A stretch of 64,000 nucleotides of DNA from Neoscytalidium dimidiatum (GCA_037367355.1 CM074695.1:3224001-3288000), one strand, 5' to 3'. Positions 24,475 to 36,600 are shown, counted from the first letter of the stretch. Translations and numbers: made by a program. Notes: generated by a model from the letters alone, not told the origin.

Positions 24475-27153
24475 CTAGCGCCGATACTTTGCTAGCTGCG
24501 CCATTATCTCTTGCATGTCCCCGGCAGGCGGCGGTGCTGCACCTGGCTGTTGCTGTGGAGGCTGTTGCTGTTGTTGTTGTTGTTGTCCCTGCTGCTGCGG
24601 AATCAACCCAGCTAGAGCCGGATTGCTTTGGAACGAAGCATAGGGGTTGGCGGCGCCAGGAGGTCCCGATTGCGGCCATGACTGCGGAGGCTGGTAGGCA
24701 GCGGGAGGCTGCTGAGTAGCGTGCATTGGCGGCGGGCCTTGAGGTGCTGAAGCGGTGCCGCTGAGCAAGCGAGCAAGATCAGGCGTCATTCCAGTAGAGC
24801 CGGGGGTGAGAACCGCGGGAGCTGGCTGCTGAGCAGCAGCAGGCGGTTGCTGTGAGATGCCTGCGAGAAGTTTTTGGAGGTCGTTGGAGTCAAGGTTGCT
24901 GATTATGCTAGAAAGAGCGGGAGCAGCACCAGGAGGCCCTGCTGGCGCTCCAGAAACAGCAACTGGCGGAGCAGGTTGTTGAGGTGGGAGGCCATACGGT
25001 GCTGCAGGTGGTGGGACTGGTGGCATTCCGTACTGTGCAGGAGGCATACCGTAAGCAGTGGGATAAGAGGGCGTGGCAGGGGCCATGCTTTGCTCTTTGG
25101 CACGGCGGATAAGCTGTGCGCAGACGGGTACGTCGAGGTTATCGTATTCTGCTATCTCGTCAGAAACGGTTTGTATTCGACAATCTCCGTACTAACCTTC
25201 AAAAGTGACATTGGACTGGCCGGCGCTCCGATTGAAGACCTGCAGCGGAATCTTCCCTGTTTGCTGACTCATGCGAGTTATGCGTGAGACTGCATGAACA
25301 CCCTCGAGGATCTGACGGCGGACCACTGCTGCTTCATCAAGGCGTGGGCTCAAGAGGAGCACGTCAGCGCGAACTCCCGCATCTTGGAAACTCCGCTCGA
25401 CCCAGGCAATAAAATTTCTGTCCACCTCGCCGGGTTGCAGGACGAGAATCTGCACGTCCGGAACATCACGAGGATGTCTGCGAGGGAGAGTCAGGTCATC
25501 ATCCGGGTCACGACGTGGGGTAGGACTCCTGTATCTGCCGCCACGGCCATAGGGCGACCTTGACCGACTTCTCCTCCGTCCCTCATAGCGATCTCTGCTC
25601 CGGTCACGGCCGCCACGGCGGTAACCACGCGGCGAGGGGGACCTTCCAGGACGGTAATCATCCCTGCTGCGACGAAACTCATCTCTACGGGGAGATGCGC
25701 TGCTTGGGCCGGTATACCTGTCCACATTTCGCGGCCCGTTTCCTGTGCCGCCTCGGGTGTAGTCAGGGGAACGCGACCTGCGTCGAGCACCGTTTCGGTC
25801 ATTGCGCTGGCCCTGGTTGTCTGCATTACGAGTGTTCCTTTGCGGCTTGGAAATTTCCAAATCTAGTCAAGTCAGCATCTCGGAGACTGGAAGGACGGGG
25901 GACAACTTACGCATCTTCCTGCCCCGCACGACTTGACCCTGCTCCGACTGGAGGGCTCGCAGGCAAGCGCCTGCATCCAAAAACTGAACGAAGCCATAGG
26001 CCTGCTTGATGGATATCTGGGCGAGCTTGCCGTGACGATGGAAGATGTGGAAGAGGTCGCGCTTGGTCACTTTCTCGGTTGGTAGGTTGCCTGCACGGTC
26101 AGGTCTTGCACCGTCCTTCACTGCTGGTCTGGAAAACCCACCAATAAACAAGCGCGAGTTGGGCGGGAACTTATCCCATTGGCCTTCGGTCACGTATACT
26201 CTTTCATCTTGCAGGAACTCGTCGTACAGCTTCTGCACTTCGGGCCCCCATGGCACATCGCTGTCATCGACCTGGTCGCGGTCGTTGCGGCGGTCAAGCG
26301 AGTCGCGCTGGCGGTAGCTGGGGGTTGCTGGGCTGGCAGTGCGCTGGGACATTGCCGAGACAGGGGTTTGCTGGTAGCCAGACTGGGGCAGGCCCGCGCC
26401 GGCGGCACCCGGGGCCTGGCCCTGTGTCATCAAGGGCGGCAGGCCGGGCTGGGCGCGGTAGGAGGCGGCGGGGTTTTTCTGGCTGTGGGGGTGGTAGGAG
26501 CGAATGTCATCTCCGGGCGTGTAGTTGGGATGCGTGGCAGGCTTCTCTTGAGGCGGAGGGCGAGGAGGGAGGTTGGGGTTGCCGGGCAGCGCAGACGTCT
26601 GGACGGGCGGAGCAGGGACTTGGGATGGGTTTTGCTGCGGCTGAGCATTCTGGTCGGCAGGAACAGAGGCATTGGCTAGGTTGTCCAGCAGGGCCTGGAA
26701 GTCAACACCGCCGTCATTGCCGTTTGGCGGCGCATAGGGCTGGCTGGTGGCGTAGGGCGGCTGGGCAGCGTCACTGGGCGCATCAGCGGGGACGGAGCTC
26801 GAATGTGCGAAGTTCTGGATTTTTGAGGTATCCTGATTATCCGCGCCCTCTCCATCCTCAAACGCCAGCGACCGCGCGTACTCGTCGTCTTGCTGGGGCG
26901 GCGGCTCGAGCGGCGGGTCTTGCTGGGGCTGGTCGGCGTACAGCGAGTCGGCCGACGAGTGGGTGCTCTGCATGTCTTGCTGGGCGTCATCGGGCGGGTA
27001 GTGGGTTGCGGTGTCATTGAAGACGGGATCCATCTGCTTCTCAAGCACGGGGATGTTGGCGGGCGCAGGGTAGTGAATGGGCTTCGGTGAGACGGGCGTC
27101 AGCGTCTGGCCGCGGAATTCCTCAGGCTCTACTGGCGGGCTTCTGGTCGTCAT
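24475..27153 (-). CDS. nab3: Nab3-like RNA-binding protein (RRM plus NCOA5-like domain)
   Basis: Three exons on the complement (25911-27153, 25197-25862, 24475-25148) encode 860 residues. Nab3 works in the nucleus with Nrd1 and Sen1 to terminate non-coding transcripts and hand them to the exosome. The N-terminal 330 residues are acidic and Pro/Gln-rich. An RRM follows (about 333-420) with RNP2 RLFIGGF and RNP1 AYGFVQF; its last strand RKMHLEISKPQR crosses intron 1, which supports that junction. An RS/RG-rich linker comes next, with SRSRSP and RGGRDRSRDR motifs. A second folded domain (about 550-660, from DVQILVLQPGEVD to CAQLIRRAKEQ) resembles the NCOA5/anticodon-binding-like domain of other fungal Nab3 proteins. 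The C-terminus is Pro/Gln-rich with a Gln run encoded near 24560-24590, as in yeast Nab3, where it promotes self-association. Confidence 0.9.
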
Positions 27154-28022
27154 CTAGGCAGAGCTACGCAGAGCGGGCAGCCGCGGCGGGGGGGAAGCAG
27201 GCCACGCTTCAACTCAAAGCATACGAGGAGAGCGGCGTGCGGGCGGGCGGGCTGGCTGGCTGGCTGGCTGCAGGCGGGCTGGGAGGCGGGCAGAGCAGAG
27301 CCGCGCAGCGCAGCCAGACGGACGGTCGCGGGCGGCGAGAGGCAACACTGGCGGCGCAACGATCAGACGCGGGGCTGGGGGCACGACGCTGAGGCAGAGG
27401 CCGGGGGGCACGAGGGCGGGGACTGTTGCGGCGGGCGGCCGTTGGGGAGATGGCAGAGCGGCAGCGGCAGCGGCAGCGGCAGTGGGCTGAGCAACAGCAG
27501 TGGGAGAGAGTGAGGCTACGGAGTAGTGGGGAGGTTTGGACAGCAGAAAAGCGAGATCGGGCCTGCTCGGGCCGCGGCGGCGCTGGTCGCGCTAGCTGTG
27601 CCAGGCAGTGCAGCTGCCATCCTGGTCTGCGCGTCCGCGCCCGCCTACCCGCGCACAGCCAAGCCCGCCGCAACCAGCCCTCTCTCTGCAAACACGTCCT
27701 CCAAACGTCCAAGAGCACGCCCCCACGCCATCCTCACCGCCAACGCCGTTCCGCCCGCGCGTCCGCGCCAGCCGCCCGCAGACCACGGCCAACCCTCAGT
27801 CTCTGCGGCATGCCTTCCCTCTTGCGCCATCTTTCTCGTCGCCAAGGCCTTCTGCCCGTCCTCTCTACACCTGCTGTTCTGCGGTCGTACAAAGGGTTTA
27901 TTAATTACGCACTGGAGAGTCGCTCCTCGAACTGATCCGCAGGCAGGACTTCAACCCTTCTGGAACAGCCGTTAACAACGTAGTTAGTCCAATAGGAAAG
28001 CATGCGTCGCTACTCTCTCTTC
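27154..28022. other. intergenic region, no gene recognised
   Basis: GC-rich nab3 promoter on the left. Short repeats of GGCTG (about 27250) and GGCAGC (about 27460) are visible. Open frames on both strands are compositional. Confidence 0.45.
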
Positions 28023-28640
28023 CTAGGAATTGCGGCTCAAAAAAAGGATTGCCGGTTTGCATGGAAGGGTTGGCATCATGGCCATCCAGCGGCTGATCCG
28101 TCGATGGAACTGGGGGCAGCAGTCAGGTCGCTGAAGGACGGCTAATACAGCTTTTGCGAGCTCTGTAGAATCCTTCCCGCCGGTCTCCAGTGCAGTGAAC
28201 AACTCCTCCAACACTTTCAACCCAGACTCGACCTTTTCCGTTGTTGTTCGCGGAGGTAATCCCATCCAAATTGTGGTTATAGTGTTCAACAGTATCAACA
28301 TAGCTGATAAAGTACAATGCGTGGCTGTGACGGAACTTCGTTCGAAGCTGCCGAGTGCCCTTCGGTGCTTCTGGGCGAAGCTGCCGATCTCTCCCGCCGA
28401 CTGGTAGCTTACTTTTGCAGGAACCTGGGAACTCATTTCATCAGCAACGTCCTTTCAACTTGGCTCCCCGCGTTACGGCGCAAAACAGAGACATCTTACC
28501 TGCGGCTTGCAGTTTCAGAACAGACCGTTTCACAGGAGAATGAAGCAGGATGGTGTACCATGTGGAGGACGTATACTGCTGGCTCGGCTTGCAATTCTCC
28601 GCCGCATTCAAGGCTCAGCTCCTTGAGCGAGTCGTAGTGT
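28023..28640 (-). pseudogene. possible remnant of a Zn2Cys6-regulator C-terminal region
   Basis: The complement strand reads as pieces of an alpha-helical protein. One piece starts around TWYTILLHSPVKRSVLKLQAA (near 28560-28500). After a stretch resembling a short intron (GTAAGA near 28500), a second piece runs from EIGSFAQKHRRALGSFERSSV to AMLILLNTITTI and KVESGLKVLEELFTALE (28430-28150). This arrangement and the HCTLSAMLILLN-type helix recall the middle/C-terminal region of fungal Zn2Cys6 regulators. I see no DNA-binding domain and the frame is closed upstream by several stops. The family call is weak and based on pattern only. It sits next to a broken RidA-like gene, so both may be leftovers of one accessory island. 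Confidence 0.3.
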
Positions 28641-29605
28641 CGGTTCTGCAGATAGGATTATAGTACTTCTCTTCTGACGCTCGACTATCTCAGAAGAGTT
28701 TCTCATCGACTACCCAGAGCCAGGGCTACTCCCGCTGGAAGTCCAGAGCAATCAACGCCCACTCCAATTTCTCAAGTACAAACAGGATTCCTGATGATCC
28801 CGCCGTATCACAAGATGATCCAACTTCGGTGCGTCTAGCATAAGGGTCGTGCAGGCGTGCAATACAGCTATGCACGTTAATTGAAAGCTCCTGTAGAGTT
28901 CTTTGAAGGTACTCGATGCGCTACCGCAAGAGCCGCACGTAGACTTAGACGCGGGCTGCCGTCCATCTCCTTCTACAGAATAAGTGCAGGGCAGCTCGCG
29001 CTCATCACTACGCGAGCAAAGTGGTCTTCTTCTGACGCACTGAATGAGATCAGCACCATTGTGATATCCCGTCGATAATTTGAAGGAAAGTTCATTGCTC
29101 TTAACTTCCTATGCCTTTCATTCCAATCAAGAGCTTCCTTGATGAATACCTTTGCATGTAGTTTCCTACACGTTTCGAATGCCCTAGATGCATACGTTCT
29201 GGTCGTTGTCGCAGTGGATTTAGGTGCTCGTCTTGCGTAAGCCGGTGAGAGGAGAATTCCAAAGTTCCCATTGCGCCAAGTACGCAATGATTGAGTGATC
29301 GGCTTACAAAACATAAATGTGTAGAATTTTGCAGAAGGGTATGCCGGGAAGGATTCCTTTCTCAGGTAAGTATATAGCGCGGGATGACGCAGCGCCAAGG
29401 CTGAGTATATATTCCGCAGATGAGATTTCTGGGTACGCTGCTCCAGGTCCACGCGTATGACTGACTAAACGAGCGAAGTTCCCAAGTGTGCTTTTTATTT
29501 TTAGCAACTATGCATGTCACAACGCCGCAGTGGTTATATACCAATTCCTCCGTCGCGAATTGAGTAACTACTTCTCTACTTACGCACCCACACGTCAACC
29601 CTAAC
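28641..29605. other. intergenic region, no gene recognised
   Basis: About 1 kb of AT-richer sequence. Open frames of 60-160 codons on both strands overlap one another and carry no motif I recognise. It presumably contains the promoter of the RidA-like gene at its right end. Confidence 0.4.
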
Positions 29606-30100
29606 ATGGCTTCAATGAGGCAATACGCTTATGAAGGATTTGGTGAGGCTGCTAGAAAGAGTCACTGGTATTCATCAGCTGTTCGCGTTGGTGACCACAT
29701 TCAATGTGCTGGGCAAGGTAACCATGTTTTTTCTTTCTCTCCCTCAAACACTTAGCTTTGAGTACTTATGTACTAATGAGTAATCAGGAGGCTTCTGCGA
29801 CGAAAATATGAGTTACCTGAACAGATCGACCAGGCCTTCGTCAACGCTGATACCGCTCTCAAGGATGCTGGCAGTAAGGGTTGGCCACAAGTCTACAGGA
29901 TCAACAGTTACTATATTCAGCTGGATCAGGAGGCTCAAGATTCTGTGGTCAGAAATTTCAAACAGTGGATGTCCAATAATCATCCAGTTTGGACCCGTGT
30001 ACAGGTCGGTCGGCTTGGAGACGACAAAATGAGGATGGAGATCGAGGTATCCGTCTTCGATCCAGAAGGCGCGAAGAATGCGGGGACGAGTCTAGCATAA
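29606..30100 (+). pseudogene. RidA (YjgF/UK114)-like gene with frameshift
   Basis: RidA-family proteins hydrolyse reactive enamine/imine intermediates. Exon 1 (29606-29717) encodes MASMRQYAYEGFGEAARKSH and then SSAVRVGDHIQCAGQ, matching the family N-terminus. An intron (29718-29787) has a near-perfect branch site TACTAAT followed by the acceptor CAG. Splicing there continues as GGFCDEN, completing the conserved GQGG, but the rest of the family sequence lies in another frame: EQIDQAFVNADTALKDAGSKG, YRINSYYI, VVRNFKQWM and DDKMRMEIEV down to the stop at 30098-30100. A frameshift therefore falls near 29805-29820. An alternative acceptor at 29780 would keep the frame, but it lies only a few bases past the branch site and destroys the conserved GG. 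A pseudogene or sequencing error is most likely. Confidence 0.7.
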
Positions 30101-30962
30101 CTTGACTTGGGATGATAAATGCAAAACATCCTATAGAAATTTTCATCAGAAAATCCGCTGATTGATGGATGCCAGTAAGATGACGGCAGTGAATCTTAGG
30201 TTCTGAGCTACTCTAATGAGGCGAGGCAGGGCCAAGCAGTGTTCTCCAAGAGAACACGAATTCCAACAGTGAGCATATGTAAGGCATCGCACATTGAACA
30301 TCGTAGTCGAAATTAGGTCAAAAGCAAAAAAGCGTTTCACGCTTTAGTGTCGAAGCACCAATGATGAAGCTCTTCATTGTTTCAGGGGTCTATGCATCTC
30401 CCAGCCGTGTTGGTATAGTCAAGTGAATACTTTCATGTAGGATAGAGCGCATAGGATTGGTGGCAGGCGGAAATTGTACTTCTCGCTTCATGTGCGGCGT
30501 GTCTGCTGAGGTCTGCTCTTTCTCAGGACTTGCTTTGGGATTGGAAATCTCGGGATATTATTTTATAGGGGGTGGTGGCTGAGGACGAGTCAGTGAACAG
30601 GGTGGAATTGGGCAAAACCGAGCCACAAGTGGTCCGATGAGAGGGGATTTACAGCGAAGCCTGCTCGCGAGGATATTGCCCAATACGGACACGGGTTGCA
30701 GGGATCGCGCTGGCCGCGCGCCGATTGTGCTTGCAATTTGACAATAAGAGACACGTAGAAGTTGAAGAACAAGTAAAGAAAGTAGTAGACGAAAAGTAGA
30801 TGTGGTAGCAAAAGCTAATGAAGAGAAAATACCGTTCTTGCTATAAATAGCAGAAATTCTACCGAGGAATCGACGGCGGGAGATCTCGCGAAAGCCGACC
30901 GCAACCAGCGCTTTGCAACTTCGCGCCACACTCCCAACGCCCGCGCCTGTGGTTGCCAGACC
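30101..30962. other. intergenic region, no gene recognised
   Basis: This region holds the promoter of the peptidyl-tRNA hydrolase gene at its right end. Minus-strand open frames crossing it overlap the coding exon of that gene and look spurious. Confidence 0.45.
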
Positions 30963-31727
30963 ATGGCCAGCCTCAATGTCTCTGCGGCACGCCTCTTCCG
31001 CCATCTTAGCCACCAGCACCACAATCTGCGTGTCACCTCCGCACCTGCTGTCCTGCGACCAGCTGCTGTACGGCCGGCGGTAGTGCAGACTCTGAATGCG
31101 CGCTCTCTGGCCTCGCGCCGCCACGCAGCCTCAGCGTCTGAGGAAGACCTGGCCGCAGCGCGGAAATGGCTGGAGAAGCTCGATCCCGAGACGATCCCCA
31201 AAAACATATGCGACGTTTCATTCAGCAGATCATCAGGGCCCGGCGGCCAAAACGTGAACAAGTACCGTTTTTCCCGGCTTAATATTTTCCTATATAGGCA
31301 ATCACTAACCCCCTTACAGAGTCAGCTCCAAGGCTACTGTGCGCGTTCCCCTCGACGCTCTGCTGCCACTTCTTCCAACTATCCTCCATGAAGAGATCCG
31401 CTCTTCACGCTACTATGCCGCCAACTCCAATGCCCTGGTCATCCAATCGGACGATAGCAGAAAGCAGACCGACAATGTTCATGCTTGCTTTCGGAAGCTT
31501 CATCAGTTGATCGTCGACGCCGGGAAGAGCGCTGTGCCCGGCGAGACCTCCGAAGAGCAGAAGGAGCGAGTCCGAAAGCTGTATGTGATCTATGGCCGTC
31601 AAGTCTTGATGCGTAGAAGACTAACATCCCGTTCAGGGAGAAGGCTGGCAATGAAGCCAGGTTGAAGATGAAAAAGCTCAAGAGCAGCAAGAAGAGCGCT
31701 CGCAAGGGAGGCTCCCCTGACTATTGA
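30963..31727 (+). CDS. mitochondrial RF-1-domain (GGQ) peptidyl-tRNA hydrolase, ICT1/Pth4-like
   Basis: Three exons (30963-31261, 31320-31580, 31637-31727) encode 216 residues. Proteins of this class act on mitochondrial ribosomes and release the peptide from stalled peptidyl-tRNA. The N-terminal 55 residues are Arg/Ala/Ser-rich without acidic residues and end in RSLASRRHAAS, a plausible mitochondrial presequence. The catalytic motif SRSSGPGGQNVNK (GGQ at residues 94-96) is present, followed by the VSSKATVRVPLDAL strand that intron 1 separates from it. The C-terminus is a basic tail (LKMKKLKSSKKSARKGG), which in this family inserts into the ribosome. Introns are about 56-58 nt and phases agree. 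The second codon-recognition domain of full release factors is absent. The gene ends only 77 bp from the 3' end of UTP6. Confidence 0.9.
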
Positions 31728-31804
31728 GGTACCCGTTCTTGCCCCGGGCTTTCTGATCACTACAATGATATGAAGAGGCTGTGGAAAATACTGCAAATAC
31801 TTTC

Positions 31805-33187
31805 TCACACCTCCATCGATGCCTGAATTTGAAGCAGACGATCGCTGCCTGGCCATTGCTTCGCCCAATACTCTAAGAGTATGCGTATATCATCCACTTG
31901 CTTTGCCTGCTGTAATGAGGAAACGATGTTCGCGAGTTGCTCCTCGTTCTGGAGGGTACGGATGTACTGGCGGAGAGAGGCAGACAACACCTTGCGCAGC
32001 GCATCGTCCAATTCCTCCTTCCGCAGGATCGGCAGTATCCAAGCGATGGCCTTCTCTGCCAAGAGATGTTTTGTAAGGGGTGACTGCTGCATGGATGCCT
32101 TGATGCTCTGAAGAGATTTTCCAAGCGCGCTTGGGAATTCTGGAGAGGTTGGCTCCAGACCGAACAGGGAGAGCTTGAAGTTGCAAATCTGGGTGGAGAC
32201 GGCTGTCGGGTTCCTCTTATTCAGAGTATCGACAACATGCTGGAGCAGACTCTTAGTGCATGGTGTCCGGTCGAACTCGGCGAACATGTCGAAGAATTGC
32301 TCGCCCAGCTTAGGATCGTTATGGAACTGCTTCATTGCCTCATCAAAGATGGCTCGCGGTATGGCGCCTTGAAGCACCGGAGTGTTTGCCAAATTCTGTA
32401 GCGCCACCTCGTCCACACCGTCATCTTTGGCCAGGCTGGGGTTAATATCTTCTGCGGTGACTTCGGGCAGGGCAATCATGTCCGCATCCGGATCCTCTGC
32501 CGTCTCTTCTTTCTTCTTGCGTTCTTGATCCAGACCCAGAATCTGTCTCCGAGCGGCAATCTTAGCGACATAGAGCATCTCCAGTTTCGCGTACTCCAGC
32601 CATAATTGTCTTGAGTTCTTGCAAAATCTTAGACCCCGCTGCATGTACCCTCTCGCACTGGTCATATCGGCATCCACGTCCAGCGCAGTGCGGGCGCCCC
32701 ACACCCACAGGTCCGGCTTCGTTGGGTGCATGCGGAGCACAGATGTTAAGACCTCCTTCAGCTTCTTGCCAGTCGATTTTTGGGAGCGCAGGTATGTGAG
32801 GTATTGGAACCAGAGCGCCAAATCACCGTGAAATTTTCTTGTGGCGCGGTCCAGGATGAACATGATGCGGCGCTGCCCACTATGGCCGCCAGCCTTGACT
32901 CCCATGCGCTTCGCCCTCTTCTTCCGCAGAGATTCTAGGTTCATCTCGTATTCCGCATAGCGCGCGTAGTCGGAGGGGGATGAGGTTCCACGGCCGTTCA
33001 GAATGTGCTCGAATTCGCTTCGCTTCTTCGCAATGGCGGTGATCTCATCCTAAGGTGGGTCAGCGCGACAATGCTTAGACGCAACAAGGACACATACCCT
33101 GGAGAATAGCTCTTTCCGCTCGAGCTCTCGTAGCTCGGGAATGGACTGCTCGAGGTAGAAGCGTGCTTTATCGGCGGCGCCGGCCAT
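31805..33187 (-). CDS. utp6: U3 snoRNP component UTP6
   Basis: Two exons on the complement (33098-33187 and 31805-33049) encode 444 residues. UTP6 is part of the UtpB subcomplex of the small-subunit processome that matures 18S rRNA in the nucleolus. The N-terminal region (MAGAADKARFYLEQSIPELRELERKELF then EITAIAKKRSEFEHIL) is the conserved family start. HAT-type helical repeats follow, recognisable from W-x-x-Y/F patterns such as ALWFQYLTYLRSQKS, DLWVWGARTALDVD and QLWLEYAKLEMLYVAKI. An acidic stretch (EETAEDPDADMIALPE) separates these from further helices. The 48-nt intron has ends GT...AG and lies right after the first conserved helix. It is transcribed divergently from CWH43 and converges closely with the peptidyl-tRNA hydrolase gene. 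Confidence 0.92.
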
Positions 33188-33609
33188 ATTGCTTGGGGGT
33201 TCTCCAAGCTCTAGAACTCAAAAGTAGTGACCAGAGCCGTGTCAGGATCTGCGCGTGGCTGCCTGCGTGTTGACGGGGAACGTTGGTTGCGGATGTTGAA
33301 GCCTGACGGAGTTGAACTTTTTTTGGTCCAAGCGGCGGAGGGCGGAGAGAACGATGCACATGCGAACGCGGACCCTTGCTTGCTTGGCGCGCGCAGCCCT
33401 GCCGCGTTGTCCGAGGCCGTGAGCGCCGCGCCCTGCGCCTCCATCACAATCCCTCCGTCAGGAGACTTCTCGACCTTCTCACTTGCTACGGCCGTTGCAG
33501 CTGCATTCGGTCACCGACGGACATCCTCAATTCTGTTCCCCACACTCTTTTGTACCTTCTCCCTCTTTCCCTTCGTCAACGCCGTCGAATGGCCAGCTGT
33601 TAAGAAGCT
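33188..33609. promoter_or_regulatory. divergent promoter region, UTP6 / CWH43
   Basis: Only 422 bp lie between the two start codons, so both promoters are compact and may share elements. The plus strand becomes CT-rich close to the CWH43 start. Confidence 0.5.
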
Positions 33610-36600
33610 ATGGCGAAGTACAAGGATGGCGACACCGTCGCAGCCGTAAGGCCCCGCTCCCTCACCGTTGGCCTTCCGAAACGCGCTGTATATGTTGACT
33701 TGGCTCTCTTGTCTAGTTCAATGGCAAATGGGTGTCGTATACCCATACCGTGGTCGCCTATGGTACGCTCGCGACACCTTCCGCAACCCCAGATAGCTAA
33801 ACGACCTCTGACCCAATAATTAGCGGCATTTCTGGGAGCTCTCGTAGTCGGAATGTAAGAGAGATGCAATCGGAGACCATGCACAGTAGCTGACGGATAT
33901 ATAGGTACCTCCATTACCACAAAATCGTGCAGAATGAGCATTACGGATATCCGCAAGAATGGTTCCCCTCCGTCTCTGCAACCATTGGCGACCGTTATCC
34001 CGAGCGCAGTGTTTTCCAGGTCTTCATCGCAATGACTGCCGGTACGACCTTGAAATGATATATTTAATATTGGCGGTGCTAAGTCGCATCAACAGGCCCA
34101 AGATTCGCACTCGTCGCTCTCTGGTACGTCCTTACCGCTAGGCCGAATGCAACTCTGCCCAAATTCATTGCCGGTGTTGGAATCTTTCGCACTTTAACAT
34201 GCGGTGGCTGGACCTACATTACCTCTACGGACGACCATGATTGGCACGATATTTTCATGATCTCCTATTTGGTGGCTACCATTCCGTGGACTTACGGCTG
34301 CTACGTGCTCAGCCCGCCCAATGCGAAGGCTATCAAATATCGGAAGATCTTCGCAACCAGTTTCTTCGGAACGATTGTGCCGTTGGTCTATTTCTTCATC
34401 CAGCACAAGGTCCACAAGGTTCCGGGAGGTAAGTTGACGATGCTCGTCCGGCTACGTATTAATTGATCTGACCTTTTAGCCTACACCATCTATGCATTCT
34501 TCGAGTGGACCCTCGTCCTTCTTGACGTTGCTTTCGACGCTGTCACTGTGTTTGACTTCTCTGGCTTCGAGATTGTCGTCAAGGACATCAGAGGTGTCAG
34601 TAGAGGGTATGTTTCTTGGCTTCCGAAGTAGATAGCTTCTAGGCAGGAAGAAATAAGCCATTGCCAAGTCTGTCTCTGATATGTATCCGATTTGCAGAAA
34701 TTCCCAAGCCGAGCGCATTGCAGAGAAGGAGTATGTCAATCCCGTCTCTCCGGCGAATACAACGAGCTAAGTATACTAGGAAAAACCGCGAGATTGCGGA
34801 CCTCTATGCTGCAGGTTTCCAATGGTCTGCCTTCTTCGACGCCGCTGCGGATGTATACAATGGTGTATGTTTGAAATGTTGCCTCTGCTCAGAGATTGTG
34901 CCTGACCGTTGTGTAGTTTGTTTTCTGGACCATGCTAACTTCCCTCGGCCTCTGCGTGTGGTGTAAGATCCCTTGGCTACAAAGATGTTTGCATGTCTAA
35001 CGCCCACAGACTTCCCTCTCTGGTACATGGGTATCTCAGGCTACGAGGTCATGGTTATGTGCACTGTGTCCCCGTTCCTGCTCGGAATCCGTCCTCTCCG
35101 TGCTTTGGTCACCCGGAACATCCGTGCAGTGCATCTCCTTTCTCTCTCCGGGCTGCTCTCCTACCTTGTTACGGCCCCCGATAAGCGCCTTTTCGCCGTT
35201 GGATTTGGCTTGTGGATGTCCTGTCTTGGATGGGCCGCCACCTTCTACGCTGAACGCTCTCAACCTCACCGCTTGGAGGCCCGTATTTCGGCCTTCACGC
35301 TGGGCCTGCTTACCTCAAGCATTGCCAAGTTTGCATTCTGGACTAACAACCCGATCTGGCCCATTATGCATGCGCCCAATGGTGGTTGGAACAAGCTCGG
35401 CATTACGCTCGCTATCCTTGCAATTTTCCGCTCCACCAGAGTTACGGCAAGCAATGGTGCGGACATCCCCGCCCCGGGCCCGCAGAAGGGATCTCCCGTA
35501 CTTTCCGGCCTGGGTCTTGCCGGTCTCTTCTTTGCCATGCACTCCCTACTTTCGGACACAAGTACTATGATCCTCTGGGTTTGGGAGGGATACCCAGTCC
35601 GCGGCCCACTCTCAGTTCCCCACGGTGCCTACACCCTTTTCGCTATGGGCGCCGGTCTGATCATCGGCCTCTTCTACCCCAGACTCGCTGGCAGCTGGAC
35701 ATTCTACGGCATTGGCGCTGTTGGTGCAGCTGTTTTGACTGGCTATGGCAACTGGTTCGGATACTACGGTGCTCTCACTCTGGCTGCCTACGTCATGGCT
35801 GTCGCGCCAGTCCTCATCTCCTCAGCAGCCCGCCACAGCCCAGCAACTACTTTCGGCCTGGGATTCCTCATTTACAATATATTAGTGCTCGCCCACGTCT
35901 GGGTTGTCGCATACGCCTTTGTTCCTGGCGGACCTCTGATGCGTGAGCACACGGACTGGGTCATGACTGCGATGATGCTTTGCATTGGTGCTGGAGTATT
36001 CGCCAGCACTAGTTCTCCCAGCAATGCAGCTTACTCCAAGACTCGCAAGCCTGCATCTCCTTCTGCCCGCAAGACGCGCTCATACTACTTGTACGTGCTC
36101 CTTGGGCTCGAACTGCTCGGCGCATCCATTGCCTACCTGCGGTTCCCATCCTACGACTACACGCCCTACCACGCGAACGACAAGGTTATCACGGCCGGCA
36201 TCTGGACTATCCACTTCACGCTCGACAACGACATGTGGTCGTCGGAGCGCCGCATGCGCGACCTGATCAAGGAGATGGAGCTCGACGTAGTCGGCCTGCT
36301 CGAGAGCGACACGGAGCGCATCATCATGGGCAACCGCGACACGACGCAGTTCCTGGCCGAGGACCTGGGCATGTACGTCGACTTCGGGCCCGGGCCGAAC
36401 AAACATACGTGGGGCGCGGCGCTGCTGTCCAAGTTTCCGATCCTCAACTCGACGCACCACCTACTGCCGTCCCCCGTCGGCGAGCTGGCGCCGGCGATCC
36501 ACGCGACGCTCGACGCGTACGGCGAGCTGGTCGACGTCTTCGTCTTCCACTCGGGACAGGAGGAGGACCCGGAGGACCGCCGCCTGCAGACCGAGTACCT

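Noticed and set aside
34117..34141. Possible intron in CWH43 at the GTACGT near 34123
   Set aside because: The sequence reads straight through in frame as [15 protein letters not shown], which fits the protein, and the would-be intron is far too short.
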